Shown here piece after piece: positions 24,863 to 34,288 of a stretch of DNA of 46,484 bases (its first letter is position 1; the number at the start of each line of letters is the position of its first letter). A program made the translations under genes and the position numbers. This DNA comes from an uncultured Candidatus Poseidoniales archaeon (GTDB taxonomy: Archaea > Thermoplasmatota > Poseidoniia > Poseidoniales > Thalassarchaeaceae), in the NCBI GenBank assembly GCA_902593945.1, contig CACJKA010000009.1:1-46484 (forward strand), in the 5' to 3' direction. The notes beneath the pieces were generated by a model, which made no database searches, had not been told where the DNA came from, and worked only from the letters and a program-made list of their open reading frames with translations.

Positions 24863-25933
24863 TTACTCTTCAGCCGACTCAAGTTCTTCGTACCTGATTT
24901 TGGCTAGTTCCCTCATATCTTCGTGATGATTACCTTCCTCTATAGCATCCTGATCATCTTCATCAACAATTTCAACACCTAGTAATGTTTCAATTATATC
25001 TTCCATAGTTACTAGACCCACAGTTCCTCCAAATTCATCTTTAACAACCAATATTTGTTCTTTATTATCTAACAATATATCCAGTGCTTTATCTACTGAA
25101 TCTACATCTCTACAAGAATTAATATCTCTAGAAATATCTTTCATTAATTTTTCATCATTATCTGCTGCGGCTTCTCTCAGTATTTCGCTCCGAAGAACCA
25201 TTCCATGAATTTCATCAATATTTTGATTGATAGTTACCGGCATTCGGCCATGGACCATGATTGGTATCCTTTCCCTAATCATTGCAACTGTTTCGTCACT
25301 AGATGCTGTTTCCATTACTACTCTTGGGGTCATGATAGATGCTACCGTTTTTTCCCTTAGTCCTAGTAAATTTTGTATAACTTTTTCTTCATCTCTTTCA
25401 ATTACCTGACTTTCTTCTGCGATATCTGCTAGATGTGATAATTCATCCCTCGTTACAGCTTCATTTTGTACTGAAGGGAAAATAGACCGAAGTTTCTCAA
25501 TAGGGTAAACTATCGGCAACAATACGAACATTAAAATTCTCAAGATTCTAGCAGAGCTGACAGTTAATTTCCTCCAATATAGGGCGCCTATAGTTTTAGG
25601 CAAAATCTCACTTAGCAATAAAATAGCTATAGTCAGTAGTGATGCAGAAACAGCAATCACATATTCTCCTTCCCAAGCGTTCTCTACTTCATGACCTACT
25701 CCTAAGGCTCCTACTGTGTGTGCTATTGTATTAAGTGTTAAAATCGCAGTCAGAGGTCCTTCTGGATCATCTTTGAATTCACTCCATGTTCTGCTTATCT
25801 TCGGATGAGTATCTTTTAGTGCAACTATGTGTCCATGAGTTGTTGATAGTAAAACAGCTTCTAGAATGCTACATAAGAAGGAAGCACCTAATGCTAGCGA
25901 AGCATAAAAAATAATTAATGTAGTAGGTTCCAC
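24863..25933 (-). CDS. CNNM/CorC-type membrane protein with CBS domains
   Basis: A 356-residue protein starting at GTG 25933. It has an N-terminal CNNM (DUF21) domain of about four membrane segments (residues ~5-145), with LNTIAHTVGALGVG and SEILPKTIGALYWRK as the family landmarks. A paired CBS module follows (about 190-315: IMTPRVVMETASSD, ILVVKDEFGGTVGLVTMEDIIETLLG). It ends in a short acidic tail; the C-terminal CorC/HlyC transporter-associated domain of longer members is missing. The family is linked to magnesium/cobalt or sodium-coupled ion transport. It converges with the kinase gene, leaving four bases between the stop codons. Confidence 0.87.
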   Translation of the reverse strand: MEPTTLIIFYASLALGASFLCSILEAVLLSTTHGHIVALKDTHPKISRTWSEFKDDPEGPLTAILTLNTIAHTVGALGVGHEVENAWEGEYVIAVSASLLTIAILLLSEILPKTIGALYWRKLTVSSARILRILMFVLLPIVYPIEKLRSIFPSVQNEAVTRDELSHLADIAEESQVIERDEEKVIQNLLGLREKTVASIMTPRVVMETASSDETVAMIRERIPIMVHGRMPVTINQNIDEIHGMVLRSEILREAAADNDEKLMKDISRDINSCRDVDSVDKALDILLDNKEQILVVKDEFGGTVGLVTMEDIIETLLGVEIVDEDDQDAIEEGNHHEDMRELAKIRYEELESAEE

Positions 25934-26071
25934 TTTTATTGCCTCTTAGAGAACTTTTAGGTTGATTTTAGTATTGTAACAGCCTGACAAGCGGGTGTGT
26001 TCGGGACGTAACAAGAGCGATTAAGACATAAACATGGTGCCTCACGCATTTGCTATAGGCGTATATTGGAG

Positions 26072-28258
26072 ATGAAGAAAATCGAGTATGTAGCGATATT
26101 TATGGCTTGGCCGTATGCAAATGGTCCCTTGCACCTAGGTCATGTTGCAGGGAACTGTTTACCTGCCGATATTCAGTATAGGTATGAAAGGTCCAGAGGC
26201 CGTTCTGTAATCATGTGTAGTGGCTCTGACGAGCATGGAACTCCAATTACTGTCACTGCTGACGTGGAAAAAGTCCACCCTCAAGAAATAGTTGATAGGT
26301 TTCATCAAATTAATACCCAAGCATTAATTGATTTGGGATGTTCTTGGGGTGAAAATATTGATCCGAGAGGGATAGAATATGGAGGTGCATTATACAATCG
26401 TACAACAGATCCTAGGCATAAGGAATTAGTCAAAGAGTATTTTACATTACTGAAAAATTCAGGTTTCCTTAAGCAACAAACAATGCAACAATACTGTTCG
26501 ATTAGTGCCGATGGAGTGACTAAATTTCTTCCAGATAGGTATGTCGAAGGAGATTGCCCCATATGTGGCTCTGAGGGGGCTAGAGGGGATCAGTGTGATG
26601 AATGCGGCTCAACCTATGAATCGAGTGAATTAGTGAATCCTCGCTCTAAAATGGATCCTGATGCCAAAATAGAGATTAGAGATACAGATCATTTCTTCTT
26701 TCAACTTAATCAGTTTCAGGATGAGCTTGAAAAACATTCTCAGAAGAAACAAAAAATCTGGAAACCAAATGTTAGAGCGATGACAAAAAACTGGCTTAAT
26801 ATGGGTCTAAGGCCAAGAGCAGTTACTAGAGATATGGAATGGGGCATTAAATTACCAATTTCTAGTGTAGAGTGGGATAGTAAAAGAATTTATGTTTGGT
26901 TCGAAGCAGTTCAAGGATACTTAACTTGCTCACAAATTTGGTCTGAGAATTATTCTACAAATGATGATGACTGGAAAAAATGGTGGATGAAATCCGATGA
27001 AGGCATCGAGCCAAAGCATATTTATTTCATGGGTAAAGACAACATTCCTTTCCATACAGTCATCTGGCCTGCTATTATTATGGGGCTAAATTCAGCAAAT
27101 TCTGGTAATATTCCTAGTAGTTTAATCCAACCCGGTGAATTAGTATTAGAAAGCAACGTTCCAGCCATGGAATATTTGATGCTTCAAGGAGGACAATTCA
27201 GTAAAAGTAGGAAACATGCAGTATGGTTGCCTTCTTTCTTGGAACATCATAACCCTGATACTCTTCGTTATTTCTTATCCATAAACATGCCAGAGGGGCA
27301 TGATACAGATTTCCGATGGGAAGAATATGTTGACAAAGTCAATAATGAGTTAATCGGAACTTATGGTAACTTTGTCCATCGAGTAATGACTTTATCTCAT
27401 AGACTAGAATCGTTAGATGGAGAAAATCCATTATCTCAATATTTTAATGGAGAAGATAATAAAGATTCAATGAATAAAATTCAGAATTTATTGAATAGTG
27501 CTATTAATTCCATGGAGAAACAGCGTTTCAAAGAGGCTTTGAGATCAATAATGAATATCTCACAAATAGGTAATGGGTTGATTCAACATTCTGAGCCATG
27601 GAAATATATGAAATTGGAAGGTTCTCCTGAGAAATCTAAATCTCTATCCACATTAGCATTTTGTTGGCAAGTATGTAGAGGACTTGCTATAGCCTTACGT
27701 CCATTTTTACCATTCCAATCAGATGAATTATGGTCAATGATGGGTGAAGAAAATAATATGGACGATATATTATATGAAGACGCATTCAATTTTGATGATA
27801 TTTTTTCTTGGAATGGTGATAAACCTAAACCTTTGTTCAACAGGTTAGATATTGAGCAAATATTAGAAAGAGAAAAACTAATTGCGGGTAGCGATACAGA
27901 TGGTAAAGAAGTTAACGACGAGGATGTGAATTATATCGATTTTGAAGATTTTATGAAGGTAGAAATGAAGACAGGGAAAGTAGTGGGGATTGAAGATCAC
28001 CCTAATGCCGATAAATTGTATGTTGTTACCATTGAAGATGGTCCTGAATCAACTAGGACTGTTTGTGCAGGACTGAAAGGAATATATGAAAAAGAACAAT
28101 TGTTAGGAAAACAAGTCGTTTTCGTCGCTAATCTCAAACCTAGAAAACTTAGAGGGATAATGTCTGAAGGTATGATATTAGCTGCAGATGATGGAGATGG
28201 TAATGTTTCAGTCTTGACGCTTGATTCTGATATGCCAACTGGTTCACAAGTCAGATGA
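26072..28258 (+). CDS. metG: Methionyl-tRNA synthetase with C-terminal tRNA-binding domain
   Basis: A 728-residue class I synthetase that charges tRNA-Met. AWPYANGPLHLGH (about residues 12-24) is the HIGH motif and GGQFSKSR (about 372-379) the KMSKS equivalent. A zinc knuckle, CPICGSEGARGDQCDECG, sits in the connective peptide (about 158-175). The last ~105 residues form an EMAP-II/Arc1p-like tRNA-binding domain (FMKVEMKTGKVVGIEDHPNADKLYVV). The ATG at 26072 is preferred over an in-frame TTG two codons earlier. The last 15 bases overlap the convergent tsr3 gene. A 13-codon ATG frame upstream ends by overlapping this start. Confidence 0.95.
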   Translation: MKKIEYVAIFMAWPYANGPLHLGHVAGNCLPADIQYRYERSRGRSVIMCSGSDEHGTPITVTADVEKVHPQEIVDRFHQINTQALIDLGCSWGENIDPRGIEYGGALYNRTTDPRHKELVKEYFTLLKNSGFLKQQTMQQYCSISADGVTKFLPDRYVEGDCPICGSEGARGDQCDECGSTYESSELVNPRSKMDPDAKIEIRDTDHFFFQLNQFQDELEKHSQKKQKIWKPNVRAMTKNWLNMGLRPRAVTRDMEWGIKLPISSVEWDSKRIYVWFEAVQGYLTCSQIWSENYSTNDDDWKKWWMKSDEGIEPKHIYFMGKDNIPFHTVIWPAIIMGLNSANSGNIPSSLIQPGELVLESNVPAMEYLMLQGGQFSKSRKHAVWLPSFLEHHNPDTLRYFLSINMPEGHDTDFRWEEYVDKVNNELIGTYGNFVHRVMTLSHRLESLDGENPLSQYFNGEDNKDSMNKIQNLLNSAINSMEKQRFKEALRSIMNISQIGNGLIQHSEPWKYMKLEGSPEKSKSLSTLAFCWQVCRGLAIALRPFLPFQSDELWSMMGEENNMDDILYEDAFNFDDIFSWNGDKPKPLFNRLDIEQILEREKLIAGSDTDGKEVNDEDVNYIDFEDFMKVEMKTGKVVGIEDHPNADKLYVVTIEDGPESTRTVCAGLKGIYEKEQLLGKQVVFVANLKPRKLRGIMSEGMILAADDGDGNVSVLTLDSDMPTGSQVR

Positions 28259-28789
28259 TTCTGGTTTATCAAAAAATTCCCACTGGATTTCTGCAAGTTC
28301 AGAGTTACTTTTCGCTTCAGCATATGCTTCTAGAGGCTCTGCGTTTAATTGAAAGAATGATTCACCAAATCGAAAAGGCTTCATAATATTCCTAGCCTGT
28401 TCCCATCTATCGATTAGAACCAAACTTAACGCTAATGCTTCAGAGGTAGATAATCTTCCAGGTTTACCCCAAGAAACTGGATTTGCTGCAAGTACACAAG
28501 GCAGAGTCCGACCTTCTAATCTAGTATTTTTCTCGATATATTTTAGTGAACTATCAATTTGCTTCCATGAACAATCTAAGGCTACTATTGATGACCCTCT
28601 GTCTATGCTGTTTTTATCATCAGGGCCTAACAATACTCCTGCCTTTGGGTCCAACAAAAAACCTCTCTTGGGCGATTTCTTAATGTTAGTATGTAGAATT
28701 GCATGGCCAAATTTTTCCAATCTTCTAGCAGTACATTTCTTCGGATCATCTTGTTCTAAATGTATGATGTGTAGAGGGACATTCCTCAC
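28244..28789 (-). CDS. tsr3: Small-subunit rRNA aminocarboxypropyltransferase Tsr3
   Basis: A 181-residue protein of the Tsr3/DUF367 family. In archaea and eukaryotes Tsr3 adds the 3-amino-3-carboxypropyl group from S-adenosylmethionine to a small-subunit rRNA nucleotide near the P site. Typical segments are KKCTARRLEKFGHA, IVALDCSWKQ, RTLPCVLAANPVSWGKPGRLSTSEALAL and FRFGESFFQLN. It starts at GTG 28789, which shares one base with the mbf1 stop codon, so the two are translationally coupled. Its 3' end overlaps metG by 15 bases. It is shorter than some homologues by lacking a charged C-terminal tail. Confidence 0.92.
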   Translation of the reverse strand: MRNVPLHIIHLEQDDPKKCTARRLEKFGHAILHTNIKKSPKRGFLLDPKAGVLLGPDDKNSIDRGSSIVALDCSWKQIDSSLKYIEKNTRLEGRTLPCVLAANPVSWGKPGRLSTSEALALSLVLIDRWEQARNIMKPFRFGESFFQLNAEPLEAYAEAKSNSELAEIQWEFFDKPESSDL

Positions 28790-29289
28790 TATTCCTCCCT
28801 CCGAGACAGTAAATCTTCAAGTGCATCGCCAATTGTCATATTCCTCTTCTTTGTTGTCATCGTAGACGTATGTTCTGAACTCCGTTCAACATTGAGTTCT
28901 ATCGATAATATTTTTTCTATTTTTTGAATTAATTTGTCAGTAGGTCTACCGCCATTTTCAATTTTCTGAACTATGTTTAATCTTTCATTCATTTTAGAGG
29001 CAAAAGTTCTTTGATCCCAACCTTTTTTCTTTCTTCCCTGAATAATCCTTTTATGAAAGTCTGAAGCCAATTCTTTTTCTTTTCTAGCCATGATGTCTTT
29101 CCCTGCAATTCCTCTACTAGTGACGGTATTCTTCTTTTTAGAAATCATTTTTGTGAACTTTGGAGGTAATTCAACTACTTGTAGATTCATTGATTCAATA
29201 CACCTCTCACAAGCATCTACTTGGATGCCTGCAGTGCGTGCTTTTCTGGTGGAAACTTTCTCATTACCACACAGCTCGCAAGATGCCAT
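28789..29289 (-). CDS. mbf1: Multiprotein-bridging factor 1 (zinc ribbon plus XRE helix-turn-helix)
   Basis: A 166-residue archaeal MBF1. The N-terminal MASCELCGN...CERCIE zinc ribbon (Cys pairs at about 4/7 and 24/27) is followed by a basic linker. An XRE-type helix-turn-helix (about 90-145) contains KKGWDQRTFASKMNERLNIVQKIENGGRPTDKLIQKIE. MBF1 links transcription factors or associates with the ribosome; its archaeal role is not fully settled. The start is set at ATG 29289, which gives the conserved zinc-ribbon N-terminus; the frame could extend 17 codons upstream without family support. It is divergent from the proteasome ATPase over 51 bases and coupled to tsr3. Confidence 0.92.
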   Translation of the reverse strand: MASCELCGNEKVSTRKARTAGIQVDACERCIESMNLQVVELPPKFTKMISKKKNTVTSRGIAGKDIMARKEKELASDFHKRIIQGRKKKGWDQRTFASKMNERLNIVQKIENGGRPTDKLIQKIEKILSIELNVERSSEHTSTMTTKKRNMTIGDALEDLLSRREE

Positions 29290-29340
29290 GAAACTGCGAG
29301 CATAGTGTGATACAAGACTGCTTCGGGTAATAAGCGTCAA

Positions 29341-30603
29341 ATGTATAATGCATTAGGTAGTCGTATGACGAGTCGCGCCGGTTCACCATCTAAGGACAAA
29401 ACAACTACCGATATTGGCAGTGATTCTGTATCGAAAAAGGCTCTTAGTGAACTGAAAGAACAGTATTCTTTATTATCTGAAGATGCTAAACAATTAATGA
29501 CTGAAAAAATGTTTCTCGAAAATGAATTGAGCCAATTGAAAAAGAGAGTTAATAGATTAGATGAGGAGATAAGAAGTCTGCGAACTCCACCTTATATTAT
29601 TGGCAATGTTCAGGATGTTATTGGAGAGAAAATAGTTGTTAGAAGCTCGAATGGTACAATATTCTTAGTATCTAAGAATCCTAGAATTGACAATTCAAAA
29701 ATTCTCCCTGGAGTTCGTGTTTCTATGAATCAGGACACTTTAGCTGTAATAGATATACTTGATGATGCATTTGACCCATTAGTCTCAGGTGCAGAAATAA
29801 TAGAAAAACCGGACATTAAATATTCAGATTTAGGCGGATTAGATGATCAAATTAAAGAAATTAGAGATGCCATTGAATTATCTCTTGAGAAACCTGAATC
29901 TTTCGAGAAATTTGGAATTCAACCTCCTAAGGGGGTATTATTGACAGGCCCACCAGGTACTGGAAAAACTATGCTTGCTAAAGCAGTTGCCAGCCATACA
30001 AATGCAACTTTCCTAGGTTTAGTAGGCTCTGAACTCGCTCAGAAATATATTGGAGAAGGAGGTAGAATGGTTCGCGAATTATTCTCTCTCGCTAGAAAGA
30101 AGTCGCCCTGTATTATTTTCATTGATGAGATTGATGCTATTGGCTCTAAGAGACTTGACTCATCTACATCAGGAGACAGGGAAGTTCAGCGAACATTAAT
30201 GCAACTTCTTTCAGAATTAGATGGTTTTGATTCTCTCGAAAATGTCAAAGTTATTGCCGCAACTAATCGTCCTGAACTATTAGATAAAGCATTACTTAGG
30301 CCTGGTAGATTCGATAGGATAGTTGAGATTCCGTTACCGACTATTGAGGGAAGAGAAGCAATTTTCAACGTACATGCTAGGAAAATGCCATTAGATAAGA
30401 GCGTAGACTTCTCAAAGTTGGCTATAATGACAGAAGGATATAGTGGTGCTGAAATTAAAGCAATTACAATTGAGGTAGGCATGAAGGCTATTTCCGCAGG
30501 GGTTTCTAAGTGCAAAATGGCCCATTTTAAGGAAGCAATTTCATCTATAGATACAAAAAGAAAAGGGGTAAAGAATAACGGTCCCGATCGTTTGTACGGT
30601 TAG
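29341..30603 (+). CDS. pan: Proteasome-activating nucleotidase (AAA ATPase)
   Basis: A 420-residue hexameric AAA unfoldase that opens the 20S proteasome gate and feeds it substrates. An N-terminal coiled coil (about residues 35-82) precedes an OB domain and the ATPase. Walker A is GPPGTGKT (about 203-210), Walker B is IIFIDEID (about 259-266), and the arginine-finger region is RPGRFDR. The last residues, LYG, fit the HbYX gate-opening motif. ATG 29341 is the first start; ATG 29365 is an alternative that would trim eight residues. It follows divergently from mbf1. No proteasome subunit gene is present in the window. The histidine-degradation genes begin eight bases downstream. Confidence 0.95.
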   Translation: MYNALGSRMTSRAGSPSKDKTTTDIGSDSVSKKALSELKEQYSLLSEDAKQLMTEKMFLENELSQLKKRVNRLDEEIRSLRTPPYIIGNVQDVIGEKIVVRSSNGTIFLVSKNPRIDNSKILPGVRVSMNQDTLAVIDILDDAFDPLVSGAEIIEKPDIKYSDLGGLDDQIKEIRDAIELSLEKPESFEKFGIQPPKGVLLTGPPGTGKTMLAKAVASHTNATFLGLVGSELAQKYIGEGGRMVRELFSLARKKSPCIIFIDEIDAIGSKRLDSSTSGDREVQRTLMQLLSELDGFDSLENVKVIAATNRPELLDKALLRPGRFDRIVEIPLPTIEGREAIFNVHARKMPLDKSVDFSKLAIMTEGYSGAEIKAITIEVGMKAISAGVSKCKMAHFKEAISSIDTKRKGVKNNGPDRLYG

Positions 30604-30611
30604 GTGTTTTA

Positions 30612-31658
30612 ATGAATGATATTCTAATTGAATGTGTTCCAAATATTAGTGAAGGAAGAAATTTAGATGTCATAAATTCAATTGTAGATTCCGCTAGACA
30701 AATTGAAGGAGTTAAAGTATTAGGTTGTGAACCTGACTCTGATTACAATAGAACAGTAATTACAATCGCAGGAGATCCTGCTAGTGTTACAAAAGGTGCT
30801 TATGCAATTATACTAAAATCATTAGAATTAATAGATATGAGGAGCCATTCTGGAAACCATCCGCGCATGGGTGCTGTTGATGTGTGCCCTTTTGTCCCTT
30901 TATCAGATAATTCCATGGAATATTGTGTTAATTCAGCAAAAGAATTATCTAAATTAATAGGTATAAAAGTCCCTCATTTCTTTTATGGCAATGCGTCCTC
31001 ATCAGAACAAAGATCATCACTAGCTAGTCTAAGGAAGATGGAATATGAAGGTCTTGAATCTAGATTCAATGGTGGCGAATGGGGGGATGAAGATACTCGT
31101 ATGCCAGATGTTTGGTCGGGCGAATGGGGTGAAAATGAAATGCGTTTTGGAGCAGTAGCAATTGGAGCAAGGAATGTTCTAGTAGCTTACAACGTGAATG
31201 TAAATGAAACCGACGCAAAAGCCTCAAAGATTGCTGGGTCAATGATAAGAACATCTGGCAGATTAATTAAAAGAGATGGAAAAAAAATGAGAATAAAAGG
31301 ACTACTTAATTATGTTCAAGGGATGGGTGTTCCATTACCATCATCATCGATATCTCAGGTATCGATGAATCTTCAAAATGTGTCTGAAACATCGATGCAT
31401 AAGGCTTTCGAAGCAGTCAAATCTATAGTGAATGATCATGGTGTCGAAACTTGTGGCTCAGAACTAGTTGGTTTAGTTCCGTTAAGTGCTATGCTCGACT
31501 CCGGCAAATGGTTTTCCTCAGACCCTGAGAATGCATCAGATGAAGAATTAGTTGAATCTGCAATAGAAGGTTTAGGATTAGATCATCTTAGAAAATTTAA
31601 CCCAAATGTAAGTATAATTGAATGGGCGATTGAAAACCGAGGTGTAACTGATGAATGA
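30612..31658 (+). CDS. ftcD: Glutamate formimidoyltransferase
   Basis: A 348-residue enzyme that moves the formimino group from N-formiminoglutamate to tetrahydrofolate, the last step of histidine breakdown. The start ECVPNISEGRNLDVI, together with DSDYNRTVITIAGDP, SHSGNHPRMGAVDVCPFVP and NVNVNETDAKASKIA, matches the formiminotransferase N- and C-subdomains of vertebrate FTCD. The active-site His lies in the GNHPRMG segment. In animals this domain is fused to a cyclodeaminase; here the two are separate genes overlapping by eight bases, so they may still form a complex that channels the product. It is the first gene of the hut operon. Confidence 0.93.
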   Translation: MNDILIECVPNISEGRNLDVINSIVDSARQIEGVKVLGCEPDSDYNRTVITIAGDPASVTKGAYAIILKSLELIDMRSHSGNHPRMGAVDVCPFVPLSDNSMEYCVNSAKELSKLIGIKVPHFFYGNASSSEQRSSLASLRKMEYEGLESRFNGGEWGDEDTRMPDVWSGEWGENEMRFGAVAIGARNVLVAYNVNVNETDAKASKIAGSMIRTSGRLIKRDGKKMRIKGLLNYVQGMGVPLPSSSISQVSMNLQNVSETSMHKAFEAVKSIVNDHGVETCGSELVGLVPLSAMLDSGKWFSSDPENASDEELVESAIEGLGLDHLRKFNPNVSIIEWAIENRGVTDE

Positions 31659-32271
31659 TGGCTACATGTCGATATTAGAGCAAATTGCCTCTAAATCTCC
31701 TACCCCTGGAGGTGGTACTGTTGCAGCTCTAACGCTTGCTCATGCTCATTCATTAGCAGTAATGGTTTCAAGACTTACGATCGGAAAAGAGAAATGGCAG
31801 GAAGGCCATGAAATATCTAATTTAATCATAAATTCTAGTATTGAAACCTTGGAAAAATCTATCTCTTTGGCAGGCGATGATTCATTGGCATTTGATAAAG
31901 TAATGGAATCATATCGAATGCCTAGGGGTAATGATGTGGAAATTGAATCAAGAAAGTTAGCTATACTTGAATCTACTATTGGAGCTGCTCAGACACCTTC
32001 GGAAATAGCAGAAGAGGGACTGAAATTATTATCTTTATTACCAGATTTAGCTAGATTTGGTAATCTGAACGCGATTACCGACTTAGCTGCTTCCTCAGAA
32101 TTAGCCTATACTGCTGTTTATATTGCCACATTAAATGTTAAAATTAATGTTGACACAATGAGTAATGAAAAATTAGATAGAATTCAGGAAGATACTATAA
32201 TAATACTTACTAAATCTAAAGAATTAATTACACAAATTAGAGATATTGTTTCTGGGAGGATGAAATCATGA
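31651..32271 (+). CDS. fchA: Formimidoyltetrahydrofolate cyclodeaminase
   Basis: A 206-residue, mostly helical protein of the FTCD C-terminal (FchA) family. It converts 5-formimino-tetrahydrofolate into 5,10-methenyl-tetrahydrofolate plus ammonia. The landmark is IASKSPTPGGGTVAALTLAHAHSLAVMVSRLT near the N-terminus, followed by AGDDSLAFDKVMESYRMPRG. The start overlaps the ftcD stop by eight bases, and its own stop overlaps hutU in ATGA. Its presence beside ftcD means the one-carbon unit of histidine enters the folate pool, implying that tetrahydrofolate is used in this archaeon. Confidence 0.9.
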   Translation: MNDGYMSILEQIASKSPTPGGGTVAALTLAHAHSLAVMVSRLTIGKEKWQEGHEISNLIINSSIETLEKSISLAGDDSLAFDKVMESYRMPRGNDVEIESRKLAILESTIGAAQTPSEIAEEGLKLLSLLPDLARFGNLNAITDLAASSELAYTAVYIATLNVKINVDTMSNEKLDRIQEDTIIILTKSKELITQIRDIVSGRMKS

Positions 32272-34280
32272 CTGATTTTTCTGAAGAGTTTAAATTTGGC
32301 GTTCCACCAGAACTACCGCCAAAAAAAGAATTGGATAAGTCAGTAGATCATGCCCCTAAAAGACCTAATGTACTGAATGAAAAACAAAAGAAATTAGCAA
32401 TTGCAAACTCATTGAGATATTTTCCTGAAGAATGGCATGAGGAGTTGGCGATTGAATTTAGTAAAGAATTAAATGATTTAGGCCATATTTACATGCATCG
32501 TTTTAGGCCTGATTATGATATGTATGCACGTCCAATATCCCAATATCCTAGTAATGATATAAAAGCAGCTTGTATTATGCTCATGATTCAAAATAATCTC
32601 GATTCAGAAGTTGCCCAATACCCTCATGAATTGGTTACTTATGGTGGAAATGGGAGTGTTTTCCAGAATTGGATACAGTATAGGATAACTATGCACTATC
32701 TTTCGAAAATGAATGAAAATCAAACATTAGTGATGTATTCCGGACACCCATTAGGATTATTTCCTTCCAATAAGAATAGCCCTCGTGTAGTAATTACTAA
32801 TGGTTTGACAATACCTAATTATTCTTCTCAAAATGACTATGAAGTAATGAATGCTTTAGGTGTGTCTCAGTATGGTCAAATGACTGCTGGCTCGTATATG
32901 TACATTGGTCCGCAAGGGATTGTCCACGGAACAACATTAACAATACTTAATGCTGCAAGGAAGTATCTGAATTTTGATACAAAAGAGGGGTTAGGTGGAT
33001 TACTATATGTCACTTCAGGATTAGGGGGGATGTCAGGAGCACAGGCTAAAGCTGCAGTAATCTCTGGCGCAGTGTCCATAATTGCTGACTCTAATTCTCA
33101 TGCCGCAATAAAAAGATATGAGCAGGGTTGGTTATCTGAGTTATTCCATGATTTAGATAAATTAGTCATCAGACTAAGAGAGTGTCTAAAGAATAAAGAA
33201 GCGGTTTCTCTAGGTTATGTCGGGAATATTATTGATGTTTGGGAGAGATTAAATTATGAAAATATAATCCCGGATTTAGGTAGTGATCAGACAAGTTTAC
33301 ACAATCCCTGGTTAGGTGGTTATACACCACATGGTATGACTTATGACGAGATGAAGGAAATGATTTCTGATGACCCTGAGGAATTCAAGGTAAAAGTTAA
33401 AGAAAGTTTGATTAAACATGTTAATGTAATCAATGAATTATCTGGAAAAGGGATGTATTTTTGGGATTATGGTAATGCTTTCTTGCTCGAGGCTGGAAGG
33501 GCTGGTGCAGATATTTTTTCAGATAATACTGAATCTGGATTCAAATATCCATCTTATGTTGAAGATATTATGGGGCCAATTTGTTTTGATTATGGCTTTG
33601 GTCCATTTAGATGGGTTTGTTCTTCTGGGACTGATAATGACTTAGCCGTTACTGATGATATAGCATCTCAAGTACTAAGGTCTTTGGCCGAAAAAGCTCC
33701 CTCCGAAATTAAAGGGCAATATTACGATAATATCAGATGGATAGAAACTGCTAATCAGAACGATTTAGTTGTAGGTAGCAAAGCTAGAATATTATATGCG
33801 GATGAAAGAGGAAGAGTGAAAATTGCACAGGAATTCAATAAGGCAATCTCCGACGGCAGGATATCTTCACCTATTGTTCTAGGTAGAGATCATCATGATG
33901 TTAGTGGAACTGATAGCCCATATCGAGAAACTGCTAATATTAGGGACGGTTCGATGTTTACTGCCGATATGTCAGTTCAAAACTTCATTGGAGATTCTTT
34001 TAGAGGTGCTACTTGGGTAAGTTTACACAACGGTGGAGGTGTAGGTTGGGGGGAAGTAATCAATGGCGGATTTGGAATGGTAATTGATGGAAGCAGTGAA
34101 TCAGATACAAATATCAAATCAATGTTGTCTTGGGACGTCAATAATGGCATTGCTAGACGTGCTTGGGCGCAAAACCCTGAAGCTATCTTTGCCATTAAAA
34201 GAGCCATGGAAAATGATCCTGATCTAAAAGTCACTGTACCTAGTAAAGTATCGAAGAGTTTACTTGAAAGGATATCCTGA
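32268..34280 (+). CDS. hutU: Urocanate hydratase, long eukaryote-type form
   Basis: A 670-residue urocanase that hydrates urocanate to imidazolonepropionate with tightly bound NAD as electrophile. YSGHPLGLFPS, LYVTSGLGGMSGAQAKAA, FGPFRWVCSSGTDNDL and GRDHHDVSGTDSPYRET are family signatures; the Cys in WVCSSG is near the active site. It is about 110 residues longer than the common bacterial HutU (about 555). Its N-terminus (HAPKRPNVL, LRYFPEEWHEELA, HIYMHRFRP) resembles the eukaryotic UROC1 form, which some bacteria also have. It overlaps fchA in ATGA and is followed by hutH after eight bases. Confidence 0.94.
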   Translation: MTDFSEEFKFGVPPELPPKKELDKSVDHAPKRPNVLNEKQKKLAIANSLRYFPEEWHEELAIEFSKELNDLGHIYMHRFRPDYDMYARPISQYPSNDIKAACIMLMIQNNLDSEVAQYPHELVTYGGNGSVFQNWIQYRITMHYLSKMNENQTLVMYSGHPLGLFPSNKNSPRVVITNGLTIPNYSSQNDYEVMNALGVSQYGQMTAGSYMYIGPQGIVHGTTLTILNAARKYLNFDTKEGLGGLLYVTSGLGGMSGAQAKAAVISGAVSIIADSNSHAAIKRYEQGWLSELFHDLDKLVIRLRECLKNKEAVSLGYVGNIIDVWERLNYENIIPDLGSDQTSLHNPWLGGYTPHGMTYDEMKEMISDDPEEFKVKVKESLIKHVNVINELSGKGMYFWDYGNAFLLEAGRAGADIFSDNTESGFKYPSYVEDIMGPICFDYGFGPFRWVCSSGTDNDLAVTDDIASQVLRSLAEKAPSEIKGQYYDNIRWIETANQNDLVVGSKARILYADERGRVKIAQEFNKAISDGRISSPIVLGRDHHDVSGTDSPYRETANIRDGSMFTADMSVQNFIGDSFRGATWVSLHNGGGVGWGEVINGGFGMVIDGSSESDTNIKSMLSWDVNNGIARRAWAQNPEAIFAIKRAMENDPDLKVTVPSKVSKSLLERIS

Positions 34281-34288
34281 GGTGTAAT

